This document shows, in pieces, positions 56,191 through 64,000 of a stretch of DNA of 64,000 bases. Origin of the DNA: Sipunculus nudus (Eukaryota; Annelida; Sipuncula; Golfingiida; Sipunculidae); contig CM049310.1 in the NCBI GenBank assembly GCA_026874595.1, positions 46,351,058 through 46,415,057 of the forward strand, read 5' to 3'. The first letter of the stretch is position 1. The number at the start of each line of letters is the position of its first letter. A model generated the notes under the pieces. The model saw only the letters and a program-made list of their open reading frames with translations. It ran no database searches and was not told the origin of the DNA. The translations under genes and the position numbers were made by a program.

Positions 56191-57970
56191 TGTGTGTGTT
56201 TATTTATTAATCTATTGTTTATTTGTTTTTTATCTGTACAGCTGTCGTCGTCGTTGCTGGGTGAATGGATGAATGACATTTATACTCAGCTAAATAAAAA
56301 AAAAATCACAACTGAGAATAAAATAGGTGTAAAACTGAGGACTCGTGTGTCTACAATACTCAACAACTTTGAAATTTCCTTATACCTATATGGCAGTGCG
56401 ACATTGTACTATAATAACACGTTGGGTATTTGATTTTTTTTCTCAAGGTATTATACATCCGGTAAGTCATCAGAGTTATAGAAACTCTATCCATTCAAAA
56501 TGAAAACTCGCAAAAGACACTTAATGAGGAAACGAAGAACATGGACGGCCCTTCCTTTATAGAGGATGGTTACTTCTAAATATGTGAACAACTCCGTCTC
56601 TTATGGGCATAACATTAAGCAAAAATGGCCTTGCTATTTTGCCAATTTGAAAGATACTTATAGATTTATTACATTTAATCGAGAACCGTGCTGAAGCTGT
56701 CCAAGCTAGACAAAATTAGTCCTAATCAATAAACTAGTGGCCATAGGCCATAACCATCAGCTGACCAAATATTATTAGATACCACAGCACACAAACATAC
56801 GTCAGTGACGTAATCGAAGGTTTAAAGAAAAGTTTACTTCAATCAGTTTGCATATAAAGTCTGGTCTTCCCATGTTCAATGCTTGGAATTCACGCCGTGT
56901 TATACAAAAATATGATCCAGACTTTTTGAGTTCTGAAGTACTAACAACTGTGTCTTTGCACCAACACTGTTCAGGTATTAAAATATAATCCATGTAAATA
57001 GAAACAATTGAAGGAACAACACTATAAACCGTCGAGATGGAAGAAGTAATAAGCAAATCAAAATGCACATGCAGGTAAACAAAGTTAAAGAGATAAAATC
57101 TGTTACAAATGTAAATGAGAGAGAGACAGGCAGACAGACTGGATGAATGAGAGAGAGAAAGAGGCCGCTAGAGAGGCAGGCGGACCAGGTCATCGGTGTT
57201 TTTGTACAAATAATCACCAAACAGTTTGTATCATTTTAAATTTATTATGAATACATTCAACGTGATATACAAATACTGAAGCAGAAAAAAAATAACAGTA
57301 CAACATACAGCTGTTAATATTACTCAGAAAACCGAGTAAAAAACAATTAACGTAAATATCATAATAGCAAATCACCATGACAACGTAAAACATGCAAATC
57401 AGACATGACATTGCAACACAGCAATAGCAAATGAAGTATATATGTTTTCTGTTTCATGCTCGCTCATGTTATGTGTGTGATCTGGGCAGCTAACACACAT
57501 ATATGATTGGCACAAAAAAATGAATAAGATTTACATTAACTCCTGGTAAGCGCATGACTTTCATAAGCACTATGTAGGCTTTTATAACTATAGCGCAAAA
57601 GAACAAATAATCCCGGAGGCTGATACACATATCACCTCTGCTCTGTTTTGATTACCATTGTGACGTCACCAGGATGCGCACGTTGGATATTTATTACCTA
57701 CAAAGCTAGGGGTATCAAATATTTGCATGCACTGGTGTCTGTTTGTGTCTGGGATACACGTGCCTATTTTGACAATCATTTGAACTGTAACAGCAAAGTT
57801 GTTTATATCAGACAATTCATGCGTAAAATTAGACACATATGATTAAAAGCAAACAATAAATTATAGTGCTGCTTATAATGTTCAATGCTTTCGGATATTC
57901 CGTCTTTCTGTAGGCCTACTGTAGGTTCGTGTTGTTTCTTTGTACGTTATTTTAGGTGATTTCCGTTTAT
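55381..57970. other. Gene-free stretch with a TA microsatellite
   Basis: A (TA)n tract lies at 56141-56186. No exon, RNA gene or paired repeat could be supported elsewhere. Confidence 0.4.
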
Positions 57971-57974
57971 TGCC

Positions 57975-58292
57975 CCATGAAGGAGGGTATGCATTAATCC
58001 CCGTTTGTGTGTGTGCTTGTTCACAACATAACTAACGCAAAATGAACAGAATCTCCTGATTTCTTTCAGGGCATTTCGAGAATGGGCCAAAAAAGAAGAG
58101 AGTATATTTTGGTGCGGATCCGGAACATGATCCGGATTCAGGGACGTCATCAAATAATATTCACAAATGCAAGTCACTAATGCACGAAAGAACCTGGGAA
58201 TATGTGCCGAATAAGTGAATGCAAACACGGTTGGGGAACATCCCACAAAAGGGACCCCCCCCCCCCCCCTCACACACGCATGGCGGAGGCTG
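57975..58292 (+). mobile_element. Dispersed MITE-like repeat, family A, copy 5
   Basis: One of the most complete copies: aggagggtatgc near the start, then gttcacaacataactaacgc, gggcatttcgagaatgggcc, cggaacatgatccggattca, gtcatcaaataatattcacaaatgc, agtcactaatgcacgaaagaacctgggaatat, a C-run, and atggcggaggctggcatttcc at the end. Confidence 0.7.
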
Positions 58293-60568
58293 GCATTTCC
58301 TAGAATTTCTTAGATTTCTAGTTATTACTCAATAAGCGTCCTTCATAGAATAACACAAATATTCTTCCTTATACTCTTGCAAAAATGGTAGTAATTTTTT
58401 TTATATACCCCCATAATAAAGTATTTATTATTACATCTGAACTTTGAACTAATCACGTCTGTTTATACTGTGTATAAGATTTGTTTCATTAACCTTTTAG
58501 CTGAAGCCTTGTATACAAAATATCTTCATATCCTACTCTATGCTATGAAATAACATAACATTTTAATGCTCCAAAGAAATCCGATTCTCATGACCTTTTC
58601 AGATTAAAAATGTAAATTTGCAGATTACAGCCCACTCTTGTCATGGCAACAAGAATTAAAAATCCATTTTAAAGATTTTAACCTTTTTGTTATATGCAAA
58701 GGAATGTCACAGGAAATATGTTATGATTCTACAACATACACATCACATAACTATAAATATAAACCTATCACAATGCATTACTTCAGGAAAAAAAATAGAA
58801 ACCTATCACATGCACTGACTATGAAAATGCTGACTGACACTATATATTGGCACAAATTGGAAATTAAGCTATAATATATTAACTTTCTTTCGTTGGCACA
58901 CAGGAAATGGAAAAATAAATTACTCTTGAAGGAATCCTTATCCTTTCGAAGCAACGACAAAATGATAATTTACTGAAATAAGTCTGACAAACAAAACATT
59001 GCCTAAGACTATATAATCGTTGAACAGATAAAAAGAAATAAACCAATTTTACGGCTTTGGGGCCATTACAATGGTACAGTAACAAAATTTGTATGATAAA
59101 TATATAAATACATCGCCCTTTATGGATGACATACATTATAATCAATTTTTTATAAAACATTTTTTGTCATCAGTTTTTCGCCAAGCGTTTTCAAAATTAT
59201 GGTATAACAAAATACAAAATAATAATAGTAACAATATTATATAATGATAAGTTCTGAATCGAACAACGTTTTTCTTCTTGGCTCCCAGGAATATGGTCTT
59301 AGTAGATAAGCATAAGACCGGTGCATGTTTAAGTGCTGAAATATAAATCATATGCTTATTATTCATTATAAATACACATAATCATGGGCCCTGTTGGGGG
59401 GCACTTTTAAGGGTGGGGGCAAGGTACCCTTTTTCACCAATACTTTTTAGTCAAATCAAATAATTTTAAATTGTCAGATATTACCATCGACCAGTATACA
59501 GTTCCATGTTTTCAAAATAATCTTTTAATTATACATCTTCATAATGAGGCAAGAATATTGCATGCATGTATCAATAGCCTCAGTGAGTTGTCATAAATGT
59601 TAGCTTATGTTTAATTCAAATGTAAATTATGAATAATATAGTGGTGAAAATTGAGCAAAAATTATTTTTGTATATAATGAAAATATATATTTGAAAAGAT
59701 GTGGGGGGGGGGGGGTGAAGAAAATTATGACATTCTTGGGAGGGATTTTGTCCTGTTTGTCAAAAGACGGGGTGTTGTCTGGAGATTTCAAGCGGGTATC
59801 CTTATTTCTGGGGGGGGGGGGGGGGGTTGAGGGTTGGCGGCGCTTTACGGTCGCCCTTACATTTACTCAGCAAACAAGGTCCATTCATTGAATACATCCG
59901 AGCAGTAAGAAAATGAGAAATTTATATTAGAACGCTTTAGTATAATAACGGCTCTGTGTGCCACAATTCTTATACTAACAATCATGGCAACGTGTTTGGG
60001 CACGCGGACACTGACAATGGGAGGTCGCCACTTGTTAAATACATACAGCCAGGCACCGTCCTGGGCTCAACTATTAGTCTCCGGTGACATATAGCTCTAA
60101 GCAGTTTTCACCTGTAAACATGCACGTCTGCAATGTATATAAAGCACAAATACACGTTAACACGGATATTATGCTGTCACAAATATCATTTCGAAATTGA
60201 TTAATAATAAAAGATATTAAAAGCCTATCTTAGTTTTCAGCACCTGTTATCACAATATATTATGGGTATATATGTTTTATAATATGCGTGGTACTTTATA
60301 TATCTATTTCTATCAATTAGTATATCTTTGACGTATATGTGTACCAAAGCTCTGCAGATGACATGAGTATATAAAGTGTAATAACTGCTGTATATTTAAT
60401 AACAATTATATATATAATATAATATAATATAATATAATTATATATAATTATGAATAATAATTTATACATGTATATAATTAACACCTGACGAAAAAGCCTG
60501 TGCGCTTCGAAAGCTCGTGTGTTAATAAACAAGTTAGTCTGTCTATCAGGCGTCACTCTTTCTCTTTA

Positions 60569-60570
<2 letters not shown>
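58293..60570. other. Gene-free stretch with homopolymer G runs
   Basis: Two long G-runs lie at about 59703-59715 and 59811-59826. At 60482-60530 a segment cctgacgaaaaagcctgtgc followed by gcttcgaaagctcgtgtg and aataaac resembles the conserved stem-loop tails of retroelements, but no reading frame accompanies it. No host gene is supported. Confidence 0.4.
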
Positions 60571-60617
<47 letters not shown>

Positions 60618-60634
60618 CTATATATACATATATA
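60571..60634. repeat. (TA)n microsatellite left of the ribozyme element
   Basis: TA tract with small interruptions (ctatatatacatatatata) that runs up to the left arm of the inverted-repeat element at 60635. Confidence 0.9.
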
Positions 60635-60821
60635 TAGCTAAATTTAAGGCACGTTGGAGCATCGAGTTATCACTACCAAACTGTGCAAAAAGAGAATAGC
60701 AGCAACAATTGGGTCCCCCACAAGCGTCAGTTATCTGATGAGCGCCCGGGTGCAAGGCCGACTACGGCGTGAAAACTCGGGAGTAATAACTCGATGCTCC
60801 AACGTGCTTAAAATTTAGCTA
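60635..60821. mobile_element. 187-bp inverted-repeat element carrying a hammerhead-like motif
   Basis: The left arm 60635-60670 and right arm 60786-60821 are 36-nt inverted repeats with two mismatches (tagctaaattt...gcatcgagttat). The interior of ~115 bp contains the ribozyme motif adjoining the right arm. TA-rich sequence lies on both sides. There is no coding capacity. It could be a MITE, or part of a ribozyme-bearing retroelement (retrozyme or Penelope-like terminal structure); the sequence alone does not decide. Confidence 0.7.
60726..60795 (+). ncRNA. Candidate type I hammerhead ribozyme
   Basis: Self-cleaving RNA motif. Order on the plus strand: stem I strand GUUAU (60730-60734); core CUGAUGA (60735-60741); stem II GCGCC (60742-60746) pairing with GGCGU (60766-60770), closing pair G-U, with an optional inner CGG/CCG; core GAAA (60771-60774); stem III ACUC/GAGU (60775-60778 and 60781-60784) with a GG loop; U then A (60784-60785) as the cleavage dinucleotide; stem I strand AUAAC (60786-60790). 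Outside stem I an internal loop and a further GCGU/AUGC helix are possible, as in natural type I hammerheads with tertiary contacts. Oddity: stem III as drawn uses 60775 in addition to GAAA, one A more than the usual core, which could be a bulge or a weakening mutation. Cleavage is predicted between 60785 and 60786. Confidence 0.65.
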
Positions 60822-60878
60822 ACCTGTTCTACCTCAGCTGTATAAAGCACTATGCTGCAAGCACTGAAACCTACTAAG

Positions 60879-60883
<5 letters not shown>

Positions 60884-60933
<50 letters not shown>
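60884..60933. repeat. (TA)n microsatellite
   Basis: About 24 TA units directly before the pogo-like MITE at 60934. Confidence 0.95.
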
Positions 60934-60937
<4 letters not shown>

Positions 60938-61117
60938 GAAACCTCGTTGTGTCGAACCTGCTTAAGTCGAATACCCCGCTTATGTCGAAGTTTCAGACTT
61001 GACGTTCCGGACAATTTTAATTAAATTATTACCAATTACAACCCGCTTGTATCGAACCTCGGATGTGTCGAAGTTTTCTAAGGGTCCCTTCGACTTCGAC
61101 ACAACGAGGTTTCACTG
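60934..61117. mobile_element. pogo/Tigger-like MITE (184 bp)
   Basis: The right end, reading inward, is CAGTGAAACCTCGTTGTGTCGAA. The left end is the same with one mismatch at the first base (AAGTGAAACC...). TA flanks both sides, the target of Tc1/mariner-pogo transposons. The interior has direct repeats of (t/a)gtcgaa. No transposase. It is inserted in a TA microsatellite. Confidence 0.85.
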
Positions 61118-61134
61118 TATATATATATATATAT

Positions 61135-61180
<46 letters not shown>
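61116..61180. repeat. (TA)n microsatellite
   Basis: Two TA tracts split by acaatata near 61136. Confidence 0.9.
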
Positions 61181-61184
<4 letters not shown>

Positions 61185-61485
61185 ACGGAGTTTTGTGCCA
61201 CGTTAGAGTATGCACGTAATTACAGTTATTATCATAGTATATATTACACTTTGTGTAACATTTAAACAAAAATCATGTGTACTTTGCGGTTAAACAAAAT
61301 CAATGAAACAAGAACCACATATTCAGAACGGATGCAAGGCTGACAACATTTGGAACAATATATACCATAAACTTTGTATACAATACAAAAACATTGTAAT
61401 ATATATCGCCACATATAACTCAACGGTTGAAATGAGCGCTGTATAAGTACTTCAGTAGCACTATACATGATTGGAAGTAGTTCGG

Positions 61486-62478
61486 TCAAGGCAAATCGTC
61501 TTCATTCGCGATATTTCGATGCAAGAGAGGTTTCTGGGTAGAATAATTGTCCCACAACTTTGAGATAAGTTCAGCTACCACGATTTCATTAGAGTTCAAA
61601 GCAACAAGTCTTAAAACAAGGACGCCATCTTGTCGTAAATATTCATTCACAAAACGCGCGCATTTCTTCTTGTCCTGAGCCTGTCCTTTTCTCATTTTGT
61701 CCTTGGCGCGCAAATGTCGTCTGACGTAACGTATTTGGTCAGCGCGGAGTGCGCAGTGGAGGATCCATTTAATGATGCCGTAAAGTGACGCGATGGCTAC
61801 AAACACAAACCAAAACCAGATAAAAATATAGATTTTCTCGTTAAAAAGATTAATTGGGAGTACACATTGAACGGTGTGTTGATGATTATTGCCAAGAACC
61901 CGAACTTCAAAATTACACATAGTCACCCTGGGGAACCGTGCGGAAGCAGCGAAATCCTCTCCCTTCAGAAGCGCACGCAGCACCTGAATACCGTAAAGAT
62001 GGTACCCAGTTCCAAGAAATGCGTCTAACACAAATAACTGAGACACCACATTGGCAAAGAAGAGACATTTCGTCATTATGTAAAGACATACTAAATAGTT
62101 GCCATAGCGACGCCCACAAACTAAGCAATAGTGTCGGGATAAATAGTGTTTACATCCAACACAACAGCCGTGACGGTAATCCCGCTGGGCCGCCAGGTAG
62201 CGCTCCATATGCGTTGCCATAAAGCGGATCGTTTTATCCATAGTTTCGGTGTATGCTGTATGTTGAACTGTCATGGCAGACTCCACAATATTGTTTACGT
62301 CAATTCCTGACCGGTTGTTCATGAAACGCCAAACCATACACGGGATATAGAAAAACAGCGCCTGTGTCAGCAGCAACATGGGGACCCACTGGTAATACGT
62401 GATGTAGCTCTCGCGTTCAACGTGGTCAGGTAACTTCTCACGTATGGGCACGTAATACGTGTTTGACACCCAACAAAC
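61486..62478 (-). CDS. Innexin 4, coding exon 2 (gene partial in window)
   Basis: 331 codons including stop, starting VCWVSNTYYVPIREK after acceptor tttag (62479-62483). It is the most divergent of the four but has the same exon length, the YYQWVP signature, loop 2 with Cys in VTMCNFEVRVLGNNHQHTVQC, and the LPINLFNEKIYIF stretch. Distinctive changes include extra cysteines in the cytoplasmic loop and TM3 (YRHGCCVGCKHYLSRHYC; VCLYIMTKCLFF) and a C-terminal HRNIANEDDLP. No first exon with the MDKLLG start is present up to 64000, so that exon, and the promoter, presumably lie beyond the edge. No lesion. Confidence 0.95.
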   Translation of the reverse strand, partial: VCWVSNTYYVPIREKLPDHVERESYITYYQWVPMLLLTQALFFYIPCMVWRFMNNRSGIDVNNIVESAMTVQHTAYTETMDKTIRFMATHMERYLAAQRDYRHGCCVGCKHYLSRHYCLVCGRRYGNYLVCLYIMTKCLFFANVVSQLFVLDAFLGTGYHLYGIQVLRALLKGEDFAASARFPRVTMCNFEVRVLGNNHQHTVQCVLPINLFNEKIYIFIWFWFVFVAIASLYGIIKWILHCALRADQIRYVRRHLRAKDKMRKGQAQDKKKCARFVNEYLRQDGVLVLRLVALNSNEIVVAELISKLWDNYSTQKPLLHRNIANEDDLP

Positions 62479-62483
62479 CTAAA

Positions 62484-63102
62484 ATGGACAAAACATGATG
62501 TATTAAACATGATTCTTTCAAAATTCGACACCACTAAGCTTCAAAATTTACCTTTATTTTTTAAGGCTGAAGCTGTCCGTTTAACCTGTGGTACTTGTGT
62601 GTAACGTACCAATTTTTAATGTCTTTATAATTACATCTTTAAGGCAACAAATCGACGGTTTATCAGCGCCATCAGGGGTCAAAGGAGAGCAAGAATCCAT
62701 GATGGAGACGTTCATTTTATATCTTGATAAAAGGAGCACCACAGTGCAATTTCTAGTTTTGGCATGATGTGTTAGGCCAGTCAATACTTTCATTACCTTT
62801 TAACTGAACTTTTCAATTATTTAACAATTTTGCCTAAAAGCAATTTTAAGATGATAAAATCTAAAGACAAATTAACCAGAATGAAATAAAGCACTTATCT
62901 TGTAAAATAAGCTTTTAATATAATTAGGTTGAAATTGGATAAAGATACTTCATAATTTTTAATAGCCTTCTACCTGTTTTATCTAAAAACTCTCCACATT
63001 CCTCATTTGATTTTTTTTTTTGCAATCTGATCTAACCCCATTATTCAAAATATAAAAATAGGTGTATGTGATAAGAAAATATTTTATATCACGTCTTTGC
63101 TG
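62484..63102. other. Probable first part of the innexin 4 intron
   Basis: AT-rich and without exon-like features. If innexin 4 has the same structure as the other copies, this is intronic, and the intron (over 1.5 kb) is much longer than the 0.55-0.65 kb of copies 1-3. Confidence 0.4.
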
Positions 63103-63980
63103 TGTAACAGGTGCCCTTTTTATTGTGTGCAAAAGTCTTACAGATGTCTTTTTTTGTTGTTGTGTGACACGGGCGTAATTCGTGTTGTGGCTGCCTGGCC
63201 TGGCCGGGTGTTGCACTCTCAGTTTAATCCGTACTGGTTGAACTCTCGTTGTCATGCTAGCTTGGGGCTTTCTCGCCTGGCCGAGCCGGGGCGAGCTCGC
63301 GTGTGAACCCTGACGTGGCGTTTTCTGTTCTAGTATGTTCTTTGAGCGTGTGTACTGTGTATTATGTTAGATTCTTTAGACTGTTCGAGAAGTGGAAAAT
63401 TCTCGGCTTGGGGCGAGAAGTTGTAAAAAGGGGGCTGTGTTTTAGAGCCGGGAGAGAGGTGAGAGAATATTCAAGGGGACACAGACGTGTGTATGTCAGT
63501 TTGTGGGACCTATCCGATTATCCAGTAATTTCAGGGATTCTACTGTTACTAACTCTGTATAATTTAATGCTGCCTGCCTCAAGTTTACTTTCTGGATTGT
63601 TACAAGATATTTGCATTGGACTGTTATTCTCCGAGAGAATTTGTGTGAACTTTTCATCCGGCTTATACATTTTAAAGGATTTATCGCTGTGACAGTGGTA
63701 TCCAGGTACTGTACAATTTGTTTATTCTACTGTGTGATTGTATTGATTTGTTGTTATACTATTATTATACGGTGTAATTGTATTGATTTAGTGTATTGTA
63801 ATGTTAAGGTTGTTTAAGAATAAATTATAGTTATTTGTTAACAAAAAAACACTGACTTTCTTTATTCATTCCCCTAGACATTTCACGCTGCCTGGTGTTG
63901 CAGAATCTGATTTTTTATCGCCTTGACAGACTTTGTGTTCATCACGCATACGTGATCTGTTGATATTAGATTCCGTAACA
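63103..63980 (+). repeat. Possible LTR (solo or edge of an element)
   Basis: It begins TGTAACAGG and ends TTCCGTAACA. A GC-rich first third is followed by an AT-rich part with AATAAA at about 63820-63825 and a T-rich run resembling R-U5. Flanks are gctg / gcta, a 3-of-4 match. Without a second copy, a primer-binding site or coding sequence in the window this remains tentative; it would lie in the innexin 4 intron. Confidence 0.3.
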
Positions 63981-64000
63981 GCTAAATATACAAGGTTCCA

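Noticed and set aside
63303-63692. 129-codon plus-strand frame
   Set aside because: It sits within the LTR-like segment and has no recognisable domain.
62479-64000. First coding exon of innexin 4
   Set aside because: I looked for a minus-strand MDKLLG...CWCPAQF exon and its donor and found none; it is presumably beyond the window.
1-64000. CRISPR arrays, operons, ribosome-binding sites or prokaryotic features
   Set aside because: The window is spliced animal nuclear DNA; short repeats here are microsatellites, a minisatellite or transposon copies.

Overview
The window is animal nuclear DNA: AT-rich, with spliced genes, microsatellites, tRNA-derived SINEs and several transposon superfamilies. 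The innexin type and the repeat content fit a lophotrochozoan, most likely a marine mollusc, but species and class cannot be fixed from the sequence. Gene density is low. The clear host genes are four innexins and one rhodopsin-like GPCR; most other recognisable structure is mobile DNA.

1-13.3 kb: a degenerate ~28-31 bp minisatellite, several MITE-like families, an 871-bp non-autonomous hAT-like element with a perfect 8-bp duplication, and a class A GPCR on the plus strand (main exon 9817-10812). A small exon at 7178-7309 joins it in phase and may encode its N-terminus. 13.3-18.75 kb: a complete PIF/Harbinger transposon with TAA duplications, matching ends, an intact transposase (plus strand), and a four-exon MADF-domain partner gene (minus strand) broken by one frameshift and one stop codon. 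Two SINEs lie in that gene's third intron.

22-48 kb: three tandem innexin genes on the minus strand. Each has a 5' UTR exon behind a TATA-like box, a 70-codon exon 1 and a 331-codon exon 2, giving 400 aa. Promoter blocks, introns and flanks are duplicated along with the genes. A fourth innexin exon 2 lies at 61.5-62.5 kb and its first exon is presumably beyond the window edge. The spacers carry a decayed LINE split by a young, internally deleted LTR retroelement (29.7-33.3 kb), and a second hAT-like element inside the 5' UTR intron of innexin 1.

49.9-55.4 kb: a long CR1/L2-like LINE whose ORF1 has a PHD finger, an SGNH esterase and CCHC knuckles, and whose ORF2 has an endonuclease and reverse transcriptase. 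Both ORFs carry inactivating changes. 60.6-61.1 kb: between TA microsatellites, a 187-bp inverted-repeat element contains a candidate type I hammerhead ribozyme. Its predicted cleavage site falls exactly at the inner edge of the right arm. A pogo/Tigger-like MITE follows. The ribozyme element is the most unusual signal in the window.
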